Shown here: positions 24,541 through 34,685 of the stretch, piece by piece
Numbering within the stretch: the stretch's first letter is position 1
Layout of the letters: the number at the start of each line of letters is the position of its first letter
Source: Citreicella sp. C3M06
Lineage (GTDB): Bacteria; Pseudomonadota; Alphaproteobacteria; Rhodobacterales; Rhodobacteraceae
Assembly: GCF_018860705.1 (NCBI RefSeq)
Contig: NZ_JAHKQA010000047.1
Span: 124,001 to 188,000 of the forward strand
DNA length: 64,000 nucleotides
Direction: 5' to 3'
Notes under the pieces: model-generated
What the model was told of the DNA's origin: nothing
What the model saw: only the letters and a program-made list of their open reading frames with translations
Databases searched by the model: none
Translations under genes and position numbers: made by a program

Positions 24541-24565
24541 CGGGGGCGGAGCATCGCCGCCCCCG
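24541..24565 (+). terminator. Candidate terminator after the malonate-type operon
   Basis: Perfect 9-bp stem CGGGGGCGG/CCGCCCCCG with a 7-nt loop, 8 nt after the HbpS-like stop. There is no T-tract, so it could be a Rho-assisted or 3'-end-protecting structure. Confidence 0.5.
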
Positions 24566-24801
24566 CAACCGGTTCGTGGCCCGGCGTAAGGATCGCCGCT
24601 GCCCGCCTCTGGCTTGGCGCGCCGCAATGGCCCGGCCCTGCCCGATAAAAAATTCGAGCCATGTCATAAATCTTTTGAATTAGACGAGGCCGCCGAAAAG
24701 CGGATCAGATCGGGGCAATCCGGCGCGCGCCGGAGCTTGCACAACCCCGGTGTCCCACGATCATGCTCTTCCCTGACTGTTTTCGCCGCCTCCGGCGCCT
24801 G

Positions 24802-25479
24802 TCATCGCTGAAGCGCCGAAACCAGCCGTGGCATCAGATCGAGATGCCGCTTGACCAGATCCACGATGGCGGCTTCGTCATGGGCGCTCAGCGCCGCGAT
24901 CATCTGGCGATGTTCATCTTCGATGATGTCGGTCTTGCCGACGCCCTGTTGCAGCGACAGCATCGCCACCCGCGCCAGCGGCGCCTGCAAGCCGTCGAAC
25001 ACCTGTACCAGCACCGTGTTGCCCGCCGCCGCCACGATCGCCTGATGAAACAGCCGGTTGATTTCCACGCAGTCGAGAAAATCATCCGGCGATGTCGCCT
25101 CATGCCGCTCGCACAGAACCGTCAGCTCGGCCGGGACGACGCGCCTTTCGCGGCAGATCTTGCGCACGGCATGGGTCTCGACCATCAGCCGCACCTCGTA
25201 AAGATCGCGCAATTCCGCAGCGTTCAATCCGCGCACCATCGCGCCCCGGCGCGGGTGCAGTTCCAGATAGCCCTCTGCCGCGAGTCGGTTCAGCGCCTCG
25301 CGCACAGGCGAGCGCGACACGCCAATCGCCTCGGCCGCCGCCACCTCTTCGATAAAGCCCCCCGCCGGAAAATCACCGTTCAGCAGCTTGGCCCGAATGC
25401 CGCGATAGGCCCGTTCGCGGGCCGAGATCCCTTTTGCCGCGTCCGTCTCTGCGCCGCCGCTGCCCTGCTGCCCATTCAT
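24802..25479 (-). CDS. GntR-family (FCD subfamily) regulator, divergent from hyuA
   Basis: A 225-residue regulator. Winged helix: RAYRGIRAKLLNGDFPAGGF followed by AAEAIGVSRSPVREALNRLA (about residues 25-85). The FCD effector domain follows (LYEVRLMVETHAVRKICR, FHQAIVAAAGN, EHRQMIAALSAHD, VKRHL), with the Asp/His set that usually coordinates a metal. It faces hyuA across 116 bp that contain a near-perfect 18-bp palindrome, so autoregulation and control of the hyu operon are likely. Confidence 0.92.
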   Translation of the reverse strand: MNGQQGSGGAETDAAKGISARERAYRGIRAKLLNGDFPAGGFIEEVAAAEAIGVSRSPVREALNRLAAEGYLELHPRRGAMVRGLNAAELRDLYEVRLMVETHAVRKICRERRVVPAELTVLCERHEATSPDDFLDCVEINRLFHQAIVAAAGNTVLVQVFDGLQAPLARVAMLSLQQGVGKTDIIEDEHRQMIAALSAHDEAAIVDLVKRHLDLMPRLVSALQR

Positions 25480-25552
25480 TCGTCACCTCACTGCCAAACT
25501 CGCCCAGTCCTCGCGGGAAAATAAAACGAGGGCTGGACAGAATCGAATCCCT

Positions 25553-25570
25553 CTTCTTGTATACACGAAG
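25553..25570. promoter_or_regulatory. GntR/FCD operator palindrome upstream of hyuA
   Basis: CTTCTTGTATACACGAAG is an 18-bp inverted repeat with 8 of 9 base pairs symmetric. The core TTGTATACA matches the TGTATACA-type operators known for FCD-subfamily GntR regulators. It lies between the divergent gntR (starts 25479) and hyuA (starts 25596). Confidence 0.75.
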
Positions 25571-25595
25571 AAGACACAATGAGGACACACAAGAA

Positions 25596-27695
25596 ATGAT
25601 GGACGGATCGCAGGATATCGCCCGCAACGGCACCTGGCGCGTCGGCGTCGATTCGGGCGGCACCTTCACCGATGTGTGCATGTTCGACGAAGCCAGCGGT
25701 CAGATCGCCATCTGGAAAGTGTCCTCGACCCCCGATGACCCCTCGCGCGGCATTGCGCAGGGCGTGCAGGAAGGCATGAGCGAATGCGCCGGCGGCGGGG
25801 CGTCGCCCGCGGCGGCAGTGTCCTATCTGGGCCATGGCACCACGGTCGCCACCAACGCGCTGATCACCCATCGCGGCGCCAAGGTCGGCCTGCTGACCAC
25901 CGGCGGCTTTCGCGACCTGCTGGAAATCGGCCGCCAGAAACGCCCCGACCTCTACGATCTGTTCGCCGAAAAGCCGCAAACGCTGGTCCCGCGTGAGCTG
26001 CGGTTTGAATTGCCCGAGCGGATGCTGCGCAACGGCGATGTCGACGTGCCGCTGGACGAAGAGGCGGTGCGCGCCGCCGCCCGCGCCCTGAACGAGGCCG
26101 GTGTCGAGGCGGTGGCGATCTGCTTTCTCTATGCCTTTGTGAACCCGGCGCATGAACAGGCCGCCCGTCGCATCGTCGAGGAGGAAATGCCCGGCGTGTT
26201 CATCTGCGCCAGCCATGAGATCGCGCCGGAATTCCGCGAATTCGAACGGCTGTCCACCGCCACGGTCAACGCCTATCTCGGCCCGATCATGCACCGCTAC
26301 ATTCACCGGCTGACGCCGCGCCTTGCGGATCTGGGCCTGCCGGTCGCACCGCACCTGACGCAATCCAACGGCGGCGTCGTGCGCTTCGAGGTCGCGGCGC
26401 AAACCCCGGTGCGCGCGGTGCTGTCCGGCCCCTCGACCGGCGTGGTGGCGGCGCAGGCCATTGCCAATGCATCCGGCCACGGCGACATCATCACCTTTGA
26501 CATGGGCGGCACCTCTTCGGATGTGGCGCTGATGGCGGGGGGCGAGACTAGCCAGACCAACGAGGCCTCGGTCCACGGCTACCCGATCAAGGCGCCGATG
26601 CTCGACATTCACACCGTCGGCGCGGGCGGCGGGTCGATCGCGCGCATCGACAGCGGCGGCTTGCTCAAGGTCGGGCCCGAAAGCGCTGGCGCCGACCCCG
26701 GCCCGGTCTGCTACGGGCGCGGCGCGACCGAACCCACCGTGACCGACGCCAATATCGTGTTGCAGGTGCTCAACCCCGTCGAGATCCTTGACGGGCGCAT
26801 GAAGGTGCATCGCGATATGGCCGTCGCTGCCATTGGCGAGATGGCCGACCAGCTTGGCATGGGCACGATGCAGGTGGCGCAGGGCATCATCTCGGTCGTC
26901 ACCGCCAATATGGCCAAGGCGATCCGGGTGATTTCCGTGCAGCGCGGCCATGATCCGCGCAACTACGCGCTGATGGCATTTGGCGGCGCGGGGCCGTTGC
27001 ACGCAGTGCGGCTGGCGCAGGAATTGCGTATGTCCACCGTGATCATTCCGCGCAGCCCCGGCATTCTTTGCGCCATGGGCCTGTTGCTGACCGACCTGCG
27101 CGCCGATTTCTCGGCCACCCGCCTGACCCCGCTGGACAGCGACAGCCGCGAGACCATCGCCGAGGCCATGGCCCGCGTCGATGCCGATGCCGCCGACTGG
27201 TTCATGCAGGAAGCCATTCCCGCAGATCGCCGCGTTCTGACCCGCCGCATCGACATGCGCTATGACGGGCAGAATTACGAACTGTCGATCCCCCTGCCCG
27301 ACGGCCCGGTCACCGACGAAACGCTGGACGCACTGCGCAGCGGCTTCACGCAGGCGCATGAACGGATGTACGGCTTTGCCGTGCCGGAGGAACGCATCCT
27401 TTGCGTCACCTTCCGCGCCGAGGCCACCGGCCTTGTGCAAAAGGCCCGGCTGAGCGAGCGCCCCGAGGGCGACGCCGATGCCTCGTCCGCCGTGATCGGG
27501 GCGCGCGATGTCTGGTACCCCGAGACCGGCGAATTCACCGAAACGACGCTGTATGCGCGCGACCGTCTGGCGCCGGGCATGGTCTTTGCCGGGCCTGCCA
27601 TTGTCGAGCAGATGGACACCACCACGCTGATCCCGCCCGGTGTCACCGCCCGCGTCGATGCCATCGACAATCTTATTCTGGAGCTGCCCCGATGA
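25596..27695 (+). CDS. hyuA: Hydantoinase/oxoprolinase family protein, HyuA subunit
   Basis: A 699-residue ATP-dependent amidohydrolase subunit. The N-terminal actin-like ATPase opens with WRVGVDSGGTFTDVCMFDE, followed by YLGHGTTVATNALI; the main domain has IITFDMGGTSSDVALMAGG and VGAGGGSIARID; the C-terminal domain includes AFGGAGPLHA. Members hydrolyse N-methylhydantoin, 5-oxoproline or related cyclic amides (or carboxylate acetone/acetophenone in distant relatives). Start ATG at 25596, though GAGG is rather far (about 12 nt) and the adjacent ATG at 25599 is an alternative. The hyuB start overlaps its stop (ATGA). Confidence 0.92.
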   Translation: MMDGSQDIARNGTWRVGVDSGGTFTDVCMFDEASGQIAIWKVSSTPDDPSRGIAQGVQEGMSECAGGGASPAAAVSYLGHGTTVATNALITHRGAKVGLLTTGGFRDLLEIGRQKRPDLYDLFAEKPQTLVPRELRFELPERMLRNGDVDVPLDEEAVRAAARALNEAGVEAVAICFLYAFVNPAHEQAARRIVEEEMPGVFICASHEIAPEFREFERLSTATVNAYLGPIMHRYIHRLTPRLADLGLPVAPHLTQSNGGVVRFEVAAQTPVRAVLSGPSTGVVAAQAIANASGHGDIITFDMGGTSSDVALMAGGETSQTNEASVHGYPIKAPMLDIHTVGAGGGSIARIDSGGLLKVGPESAGADPGPVCYGRGATEPTVTDANIVLQVLNPVEILDGRMKVHRDMAVAAIGEMADQLGMGTMQVAQGIISVVTANMAKAIRVISVQRGHDPRNYALMAFGGAGPLHAVRLAQELRMSTVIIPRSPGILCAMGLLLTDLRADFSATRLTPLDSDSRETIAEAMARVDADAADWFMQEAIPADRRVLTRRIDMRYDGQNYELSIPLPDGPVTDETLDALRSGFTQAHERMYGFAVPEERILCVTFRAEATGLVQKARLSERPEGDADASSAVIGARDVWYPETGEFTETTLYARDRLAPGMVFAGPAIVEQMDTTTLIPPGVTARVDAIDNLILELPR

Positions 27696-29281
27696 GTGCC
27701 CCCCTGCTTGATCCGATCTCGGTCGAGGTGATCGGCGCCGCGCTTTCGTCCATCGTCGAGGAAACCGGCGAGGCGCTGGTGCGCGCGTCCTATTCCACCA
27801 ACATCAAGGAACGGCGCGATTGTTCGACCGCACTGTTCGACCGGCAGGGCCGCACCCTGTGTCAGGCCGAACATATCCCGATCCACCTTGGCAGTTTCCT
27901 TGATTTCATCCCGATGCTGCTGGCCGATCATGACGAGGCAGACCTGCGCCCCGGCGACGTGTTTGTCGGCAATGACGCCTATCGCGGCGGCGGCACCCAT
28001 CTGCCCGACATCGTTCTGGCCGAGCCGATCTTTGTCGATGGCGAACTGGTGGCCTGGACGGTGAACCTTGCCCACCATTCCGATTTCGTCGATCGCGCCC
28101 ATGCCCATATCTATCAGGAAGGCCTGCGCATTCCGCCGATCCGCCTGTACCGCGCGGGCGAGCTGCAAAAGGATGTGCAGGAAATCATCCTGCTGAACTG
28201 TCAGGTGCCGCGCGAGCGGCTGTCGGACCTGCGCGCGCAGATGGCCGCCAACCGCGTCGGCGTGGCGCGGTTTCAGGAGCTTTGCGCCCGCTACGGCACG
28301 GCCACGGTGCTGGCCTCGGGCGAGGCGCTGCTGGATTACGCCGAGCGCAAGATGCGCGCCGGGATCGCGGCGCTGCCCGATGGCAGCTGGCGGTTCGAAG
28401 ACGTGTTCGACAATCTCGATTTCGACGAGCCGATCCCCTTTGCCGTTACGGTGACGGTGGCGGGCGACGAGCTGAGCCTTGATTTCGAGGCCCCCGCCCA
28501 GATCCGCGCGCCGATCAACATGACCCGCACCGCGCTGCTGGCCACGGTCTATTACATCGTCAAATCGGTGATCGACCCCACGGTGCTGCCCAATGCGGGC
28601 CTTGCGCGCCCGCTGACGGTGCGCGCGCCGCACGGCTCGATCCTCAACTGTGCCCACCCGGCGGCGGTCAATGGCCGGGTGCAGACCTGCCAGCGGGTTG
28701 CGGACCTGATCCTTGGGGCGCTGGCGCAGGCGGTGCCAGAGCGCGTGTCGGCCTGCACCAATTCGACCTGCTCGGTCGCGGTGTTCTCGGGCACCCGCCA
28801 GTCGGGGCCGGATGCGGGCAGCTATTGGGTGTACCTTGAAACCATCGGCGGCGGCGGCGGCGCGCGTCCCACCGCTGACGGGCTCGACGGCATCCATGTG
28901 CACGCCACCAACACATCGAACCTGCCGGTCGAGGCGCTTGAGGGCGAATACCCCCTGATCCTTGAACGCTACGAGCTGGTCGACGGCTCGGGCGGTGCGG
29001 GCAAGCATCGCGGCGGCATGGGGCTGCGCCGGGTGTACCGCGCCACCGAAGACTGCATGGTGCACGTCGATGTCTCGCGCAACAAATCCCGGTCCTGGGG
29101 GCTGAAGGGCGGCGGCGCGGGCGGTCACGGCAGCTATGTCACCAGCCCCGACTGCGACCCGTTCGAGCGCGGCTACGGCACGTTGCGCGCCGGCGAATGG
29201 CTGGAAATCATCACCCCCGGCGGGGGCGGCTATGGCGTGGCGGATCAAAAAGACAACGCAGCGCCGATCGCGGCAGAATAA
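27692..29281 (+). CDS. hyuB: Hydantoinase/oxoprolinase family protein, HyuB subunit
   Basis: A 529-residue partner of HyuA. Conserved blocks: ALVRASYSTNIKERRDCSTA, PGDVFVGNDAYRGGGTHLPD, HHSDFVDRAHAHIY and the C-terminal DGSGGAGKHRGGMGLRRVYR. HyuA and HyuB together form the ATP-driven cyclic-amide hydrolase. Coupled translation with hyuA (4-nt overlap) implies a stoichiometric complex. The ABC importer genes follow 61 nt downstream, pointing to an imported small amide or peptide as the natural substrate. Confidence 0.93.
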   Translation: MSAPLLDPISVEVIGAALSSIVEETGEALVRASYSTNIKERRDCSTALFDRQGRTLCQAEHIPIHLGSFLDFIPMLLADHDEADLRPGDVFVGNDAYRGGGTHLPDIVLAEPIFVDGELVAWTVNLAHHSDFVDRAHAHIYQEGLRIPPIRLYRAGELQKDVQEIILLNCQVPRERLSDLRAQMAANRVGVARFQELCARYGTATVLASGEALLDYAERKMRAGIAALPDGSWRFEDVFDNLDFDEPIPFAVTVTVAGDELSLDFEAPAQIRAPINMTRTALLATVYYIVKSVIDPTVLPNAGLARPLTVRAPHGSILNCAHPAAVNGRVQTCQRVADLILGALAQAVPERVSACTNSTCSVAVFSGTRQSGPDAGSYWVYLETIGGGGGARPTADGLDGIHVHATNTSNLPVEALEGEYPLILERYELVDGSGGAGKHRGGMGLRRVYRATEDCMVHVDVSRNKSRSWGLKGGGAGGHGSYVTSPDCDPFERGYGTLRAGEWLEIITPGGGGYGVADQKDNAAPIAAE

Positions 29282-29342
29282 CCAAATAAAACCCTCGGGG
29301 CCGTCAAGAGCCTGCAACAAAAACCGACAAGGAGACTGGACC

Positions 29343-30875
29343 ATGACGACCAAGATGAACCGGCGCGGCTTTCTGGCGACCACCGGCGCGGCGGCTGGAA
29401 CGCTGAGCTTTCTGGGCACCAAGGGCGCCTTTGCACAGGATGGCGGCACGCTGCGTTTCGGGCTGTCGGCCTATCCGCCTAGCTTTGACATCTGGACCTC
29501 TAGCGGCACGGCGGCGGGCACCATCAAGATGATGTGCCACCGCGGCCTCGTGGGCTATGACAAGGACGGCGTCATGCAGGGCGAACTGGCCGAAAGCTGG
29601 GAAGTGTCCGAGGCGGGCGACTGGACTTTCCACCTGCGCGACGCGCTGTGGCACGATGGCACCCCGGTCACCGCCGAAGACGTCGCCTGGACCGTGCTCG
29701 AGGCGCAAAAGCCGGATTCAGCCGCCTATCTTCAGGGCCAGCTTGCCAGCATCACCTCGGTGGAAACCCCCGACGCCAAGACCGTCATCATGAAGACCGC
29801 CGAACCGCAGGCGGTGCTGCCGGGCTGGTTTGCCAGCTACAACATGTGCATCGCCAAGAAGGGCTCTGAACGCGACAGCCTGATGGGCGCGGGGCCGTTC
29901 AAGCTGGCCTCGGTGGATCGCGGCGTGTCGATCAGCGTCGTCGCCAACCCGGATTACTACAAGGAGGGTATGCCCAAGGTCGCGGGCATCGACGCCATCG
30001 TCTATGCCGATGAAAACCTGCGCGTCGCGGCGCTGGAAGCGGGCGATGTCGATGTGGTCGAATACGTGCCGTGGCAGGCCATGGCGCAGATCGACGACAA
30101 CGCCGAATTGCAGCTCGACACCACCTTCGGGCCGTTCATGTACCTGACCTTCAACGCCACCAAGGCGCCGTTCGACAACCCGCTGGTGCGCCGCGCCATC
30201 GGCCACGCCATCAAGCGCGAAGACATCGCCGCCGCCGCGTTTTACGAACGGGGCGCGCCGCTGGAACATCTGCCGATCGCCGATGCGTCGGAATTCTACA
30301 ACGCCGATCTGGCCAACGAATGGTCCTATGATCCCGAAAAGGCCAAGGCGCTGCTGGCCGAGGCGGGCTATCCCGACGGCTTTGACTGCACCATGCTGTC
30401 GACCGCGCAATACGGCATGCACCAATCCACCGCCGAGGTCTGTCAGGCCTATCTGTCGATGATCGGCGTCAACGTCACGCTGGACCTGCCCGAATGGTCG
30501 ACCCGGGTGAAAAAGGGCAACGAGGGCGCCTATGACATCGCCGTCATGGGCACGGCGGCCGACAACAACGACCCCGACGGGCTTGCCAATGTGGTCGATG
30601 GCGCGCTGCCGCTGAGCTATGTGCGCAGCTACGGGCTGGAAACCCCCGAGATCTCGGCGCTTTTTGCCAAGGGGCGCGCCAGTTTCGACACCGAAGAGCG
30701 CAAGGCGATCTACAAGGAACTGGAACAGATCGCCATCGACACCGCGCCGATCATGGGCCTGTGCTGGCGCGAACAGGGCTACGGCCTTGCTGGCAATGTC
30801 AGCGGGTTCTCCAACATGCCCGGCCAGCTGACCTTCTATTCCGGCTTCACGCTGGAAGCGGCGATGCTCGGGTAA
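29343..30875 (+). CDS. ABC transporter substrate-binding protein, peptide/opine class (SBP_bac_5)
   Basis: A 510-residue extracytoplasmic binding protein. The N-terminus MNRRGFLATTGAAAGTLSFL (from residue 5) is a twin-arginine signal, with cleavage probably after GAFA. Family blocks: LAESWEVSEAGDWTFHLRDA then LWHDGTPVTAEDVAWT, YMYLTFNATKAPFDNPLVRR and AIGHAIKREDI. These proteins bind di/oligopeptides, opines, glutathione or nickel complexes. The neighbouring hyuAB and the more distant gamma-glutamyltransferase suggest a gamma-glutamyl or cyclic-amide ligand. It leads the importer operon. Confidence 0.92.
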   Translation: MTTKMNRRGFLATTGAAAGTLSFLGTKGAFAQDGGTLRFGLSAYPPSFDIWTSSGTAAGTIKMMCHRGLVGYDKDGVMQGELAESWEVSEAGDWTFHLRDALWHDGTPVTAEDVAWTVLEAQKPDSAAYLQGQLASITSVETPDAKTVIMKTAEPQAVLPGWFASYNMCIAKKGSERDSLMGAGPFKLASVDRGVSISVVANPDYYKEGMPKVAGIDAIVYADENLRVAALEAGDVDVVEYVPWQAMAQIDDNAELQLDTTFGPFMYLTFNATKAPFDNPLVRRAIGHAIKREDIAAAAFYERGAPLEHLPIADASEFYNADLANEWSYDPEKAKALLAEAGYPDGFDCTMLSTAQYGMHQSTAEVCQAYLSMIGVNVTLDLPEWSTRVKKGNEGAYDIAVMGTAADNNDPDGLANVVDGALPLSYVRSYGLETPEISALFAKGRASFDTEERKAIYKELEQIAIDTAPIMGLCWREQGYGLAGNVSGFSNMPGQLTFYSGFTLEAAMLG

Positions 30876-30884
30876 GCGGAACCG

Positions 30885-31841
30885 ATGCTCAGATACATTG
30901 CTTTCAGAAGCCTTGTCGCGCTGTTCCTTGTCTGGATCGTGGTGACAATCGTCTTTCTTCTTTTGCACCTGATCCCCGGCGATCCGGCGGAATTGCTGCT
31001 CAGTGGCGGCAACGTCGCCGCCGATCCGCAGGCGGTGGCGGCGATGAGGGAAAAGATGGGGCTGAACGCTCCGCTCTGGCAGCAGTATCTGGACCATATG
31101 GCCGGAGTGCTTTCCGGTGATCTCGGCGTGTCGTTTCGCGACGGCGCGCCGGTGATCGAACAGATCGCCCTGCGCCTGCCCCGTACGCTCGAGGTGATCA
31201 TCGCCGCCGCGCTGATTGCCACCGGCATCGGCGTGCCGCTGGGCACCTACGCGGCGATCCGCACCGATGGCAAGGCGGATGCGGTGATCTCGCTATTCGC
31301 ATCGGCAGCGCTGTCGACGCCGGTCTTTGTGGTCGGCTCGGTGGTGATCCTGATCTTTGCGCAGCAATTGCGCTGGTTGCCCGCCGGGGGGTTCGTGGCC
31401 TTTACCGAAGACCCTGCCGAACATCTCAAACTGCTGCTTTTGCCCGCCGGTACCGTCGCGCTGAGCCTGCTGGCGGTGATCACGAGGATGAGCCGCGCCT
31501 CGGTGCTCGAGGTGCTGCAACGCGACTATGTGCGCACCGCCCGCGCCAAGGGCCTGCCCGTGCGCGCTGTGCTGCGCCGCCACGTGGTGCGCAATGCGCT
31601 GATCCCGGTGCTGACGGTGCTGGGGCTGGAAATGGGCACCCTGATCGGAGGCACCGTTCTGGTGGAATTCGTCTTCAACTGGCCGGGTCTGTCTGGCTAC
31701 CTCGTTTCGGCTGTCGATGCGCGCGATTACCCCGAGGTGGTGGGGATCGTGATGACCATCTCGGTGCTGTTCGTCTTGCTCAACCTCGTGGTCGATGTGG
31801 TGAATGCCGCGCTTGATCCGCGCATTTCGCTGGGGCGCTAA
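30885..31841 (+). CDS. ABC transporter permease, DppB-like
   Basis: A 318-residue permease with six predicted membrane segments. Typical DppB blocks: LLLHLIPGDPAELLLSGGN, LGVSFRDGAPVIEQIALRLP, and the EAA loop region DYVRTARAKGLPVRAVLRRH followed by GGTVLVEFVFNWPGLSGYLV. It pairs with the DppC-type domain of the next gene to form the channel. It lies 9 nt after the binding-protein gene and one base before the fused permease/ATPase gene. Confidence 0.94.
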   Translation: MLRYIAFRSLVALFLVWIVVTIVFLLLHLIPGDPAELLLSGGNVAADPQAVAAMREKMGLNAPLWQQYLDHMAGVLSGDLGVSFRDGAPVIEQIALRLPRTLEVIIAAALIATGIGVPLGTYAAIRTDGKADAVISLFASAALSTPVFVVGSVVILIFAQQLRWLPAGGFVAFTEDPAEHLKLLLLPAGTVALSLLAVITRMSRASVLEVLQRDYVRTARAKGLPVRAVLRRHVVRNALIPVLTVLGLEMGTLIGGTVLVEFVFNWPGLSGYLVSAVDARDYPEVVGIVMTISVLFVLLNLVVDVVNAALDPRISLGR

Positions 31842-31842
31842 G

Positions 31843-33693
31843 ATGAAAAGATCGACACGCAAATTGATCATTCCGGGCACCATCGTTGCGCTGGTTTTCG
31901 CGCTGGTGGTTCTGGCCCCGGTGTTGCCGTTGCAAGACGTGCGCGGCATGGATATTCCCAATCGTTTTTCCGGCCCCTCGGCGGCCCATTGGCTGGGACA
32001 AGACGGGTTTGGCCGCGATGTGATGTCCCGGCTGATCTGGGGCGGGCGGGCATCGTTGTTCATCGCCGTCGGCTCGGCCCTGCTGGCCGCCATCGCGGGG
32101 ACGATGCTGGGCCTGCTGGGGGGCTATTTTCGCGGCGTGGTGGAATTGTTCACCGTGCGCGCGGTGGAGATCATCCTGTGCCTGCCGCCGCTGTTGCTGG
32201 CGCTGCTGGTGGTGGCGATTTTGGGCGCGGGCACCTGGCCGCTGATCCTGGCGCTGACCATTCTGTATACGCCCAACTACACCCGCGTGGTCTATGCCGC
32301 GACGCAACAGGTGCGCAGCCTTGATTTTGTCACCGCGCAACAGGCGATGGGCACCCACCCCATGAAGATCCTGCTGCGCACGATCCTGCCCAACGTGCTG
32401 CCGCCGCTTTTGGTGCAGATGTCGCTGGTGGTGGCCTCGGCCATGGTGATCGAAAGCGGGCTGTCGTTTCTGGGCCTTGGCGTGGTGCCGCCGACCCCGT
32501 CCTGGGGCCTGATGATCCGCGAGGCGCGCGGCGCGATGGAGCTGGCCCCCCTGCTGCTGGTCTGGCCGTCGCTGGCGCTGGCGGGCACGATCCTGACCTT
32601 CAACCTGTTGTGCGACCGGCTGCAATCGGCGCTGGACCCGCGCGCGATCACCGCAGGCGGCGCGCTGTGGCTGCGCCCGCGCGGCCCGAAGAAACCCTTA
32701 ACGCCGCTTCCTGCGCCGCAGGATGCCCCGCTGCTGCAGATCACCGATCTGTCGATCGCCGCCCGTGACCTTGAACTGGTGCGCCGCGTCACGCTCAGCG
32801 TGCGCCCCGGAGAGACCATGGCGCTGGTCGGTGAAAGCGGTTCTGGCAAGACCCTGACCGGGCTTGCGATGACGGGCCTGCTGCCCGACACGCTGCGGCT
32901 GACTGGCGGTTCGGCGCTGTATACCCGCCGCGACGGGACGCGCATCGACCTTGCCACGCTTGATGAAGAGGCGATGCGCCAGTTGCGCGGCGATGAAATC
33001 TCGATGGTGTTTCAGGATGCGGCGGCCTCGCTCAACCCGGTGCTGCGCATCGGCGATCAGGTGGCCGAGGCGATCACCGCGCATACGACCCTGTCGGGCG
33101 AGGCGCTGAGCGCGCGCGTCGTCGCGCTGTTGCGACAGGTCGGCATTCCCGACCCCGAACGCCGCCTGCGCGCCTACCCGCATGAGCTGTCGGGCGGGCA
33201 ACGGCAGCGCGCGATGATCGCGGTGGCGATTGCCGGTAACCCCCGCCTGCTGATCGCGGATGAGCCGACCACCGCGCTCGACCCGACCATTCAGGCACAG
33301 ATCCTTGCGCTGTTCGCGCAGTTGCGCCGCGATACGCCGGGGATGGGGATGATCTTTGTCACCCATGACCTTGCCGTGGTGGCCGAAATCGCCGACCGCG
33401 TGACGGTGATGTACGCCGGCGAAATCGTCGAAGAAGGCCCGGTGGCCGAGGTCTTTACCCGGCCTCGTCACCCTTACACCGCCGCGCTGATCGCCTCGGT
33501 GCCCGAAAGCGGCGCCACAAGGCTGACCGCCATCCCCGGCGCGGTGCCCTTGCCCCATGCCATGCCGACGGGGTGCCGGTTTGCCCCACGCTGCGCCCAT
33601 GCCACGGAGCGCTGCCGCGAGCGCGCCCCCCAAGCCGCATCACCCGCCCCAAACCGCATCACCCGCTGCTTGCGCTGGGAGGAGGTCACATGA
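31843..33693 (+). CDS. ABC transporter permease (DppC)-ATPase (DppD) fusion protein
   Basis: A 616-residue two-domain protein. Residues about 1-275 are a DppC-type permease ([23 protein letters not shown] loop [20 protein letters not shown]). Residues about 300-616 are a DppD-type ATPase: Walker A GESGSGKT near 329, signature LSGGQRQRA near 448, Walker [14 protein letters not shown] near 469, and a C-terminal oligopeptide-transporter domain with [17 protein letters not shown]. The linker is short and Pro-rich. Start ATG at 31843, 1 nt after the DppB stop. DppC-DppD fusions occur in some alphaproteobacteria but are unusual compared with separate genes. Confidence 0.92.
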   Translation: MKRSTRKLIIPGTIVALVFALVVLAPVLPLQDVRGMDIPNRFSGPSAAHWLGQDGFGRDVMSRLIWGGRASLFIAVGSALLAAIAGTMLGLLGGYFRGVVELFTVRAVEIILCLPPLLLALLVVAILGAGTWPLILALTILYTPNYTRVVYAATQQVRSLDFVTAQQAMGTHPMKILLRTILPNVLPPLLVQMSLVVASAMVIESGLSFLGLGVVPPTPSWGLMIREARGAMELAPLLLVWPSLALAGTILTFNLLCDRLQSALDPRAITAGGALWLRPRGPKKPLTPLPAPQDAPLLQITDLSIAARDLELVRRVTLSVRPGETMALVGESGSGKTLTGLAMTGLLPDTLRLTGGSALYTRRDGTRIDLATLDEEAMRQLRGDEISMVFQDAAASLNPVLRIGDQVAEAITAHTTLSGEALSARVVALLRQVGIPDPERRLRAYPHELSGGQRQRAMIAVAIAGNPRLLIADEPTTALDPTIQAQILALFAQLRRDTPGMGMIFVTHDLAVVAEIADRVTVMYAGEIVEEGPVAEVFTRPRHPYTAALIASVPESGATRLTAIPGAVPLPHAMPTGCRFAPRCAHATERCRERAPQAASPAPNRITRCLRWEEVT

Positions 33694-34685
33694 CCCATCA
33701 CACCCCGAACGCCCCCCTGATCGAAGCCAGCCACCTTGGCCGCAACTTTCCGCAGCGCCAAGGGCTGCTGGGCCGGGCCCGCGATGTCTGGGCGGTGAAT
33801 GACGTAAGCCTCAGCGTGGCCAAGGGGGAAACCGTTGGCGTTGTTGGCGAATCCGGCTGCGGCAAGTCTACGCTCGGGCGCATCCTGATGGGGCTGGACG
33901 CGCCGTCTCGCGGCGGCGTGCGCTTTGACGGGCGCGACCTTGCCACCCTGTCCGGCGCGGAACGGCGCAAGCTGTCGCGCCGCATGCAGATGGTGTTTCA
34001 GGACCCGTTCGGCTCGCTCGATCCGCGCCGCACCATCGGCGCACAGATCGCCGACGGGCTGATCACCCACGCCATCGTGCCCCGCGCCGAGGTCAACGCC
34101 GAGGTTGCCCGCCTGCTCGAACAGGTCGGCCTGCCCGCGGGGGCCGCCGCCCGCCGCCCGCATGAGTTTTCCGGCGGTCAGCGCCAGCGCATCGCCGTGG
34201 CCCGCGCCCTGTCGACCCGCCCCGATTTCATCGTCGCCGATGAGCCGGTCTCGGCGCTTGATGTGTCGATTCAGGCGCAGGTGGTGAACCTCTTGATGGA
34301 TCTGCGCCGCGATCTGGATCTGGCGATGCTGTTCATCAGCCACGATCTGCACGTGGTGCGCCATCTGTGCACGCGGATCGTGGTGATTTATCTGGGGCGC
34401 ATCGTCGAAGAAGGCCCCGCCGAACAGGTGTTTGGCAGCCCCGCGCATCCCTATACCCGGGCGCTGCTGGCGGCGACGCCCTCGTTGCATCCGCGCGCCG
34501 ACAGCGCCGATGGCGTATTGCCCGGAGACCTGCCGAGCCCAGTCAACCCGCCCTCGGGCTGCGCGTTTCGCACCCGCTGCCCGCTGGCCGAAGAGGCCTG
34601 TGCGCGGGCCGTGCCGCCGCTGACGTCGGTGGGCACCGGCTGGAACGCCGCCTGTATCAAGGCCACACCCGGAGGAAAGCCATGA
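33690..34685 (+). CDS. ABC transporter ATP-binding protein, DppF-like
   Basis: A 331-residue ATPase. Walker [10 protein letters not shown] near residue 54, signature [15 protein letters not shown] near 160, Walker [15 protein letters not shown], and the oligopeptide C-terminal domain ([18 protein letters not shown]). GGAGGT precedes the ATG, which overlaps the previous stop (ATGA). It forms a heterodimer with the ATPase half of the fusion protein to energise uptake. Confidence 0.93.
   Translation: MTHHTPNAPLIEASHLGRNFPQRQGLLGRARDVWAVNDVSLSVAKGETVGVVGESGCGKSTLGRILMGLDAPSRGGVRFDGRDLATLSGAERRKLSRRMQMVFQDPFGSLDPRRTIGAQIADGLITHAIVPRAEVNAEVARLLEQVGLPAGAAARRPHEFSGGQRQRIAVARALSTRPDFIVADEPVSALDVSIQAQVVNLLMDLRRDLDLAMLFISHDLHVVRHLCTRIVVIYLGRIVEEGPAEQVFGSPAHPYTRALLAATPSLHPRADSADGVLPGDLPSPVNPPSGCAFRTRCPLAEEACARAVPPLTSVGTGWNAACIKATPGGKP

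Noticed and set aside
27275-29449. Very long open frame antisense to hyuB and the end of hyuA
   Set aside because: High-GC codon bias leaves the complementary strand open; the translation is His/Arg/Ala-rich with no family similarity, and the plus strand carries clear HyuA/HyuB.
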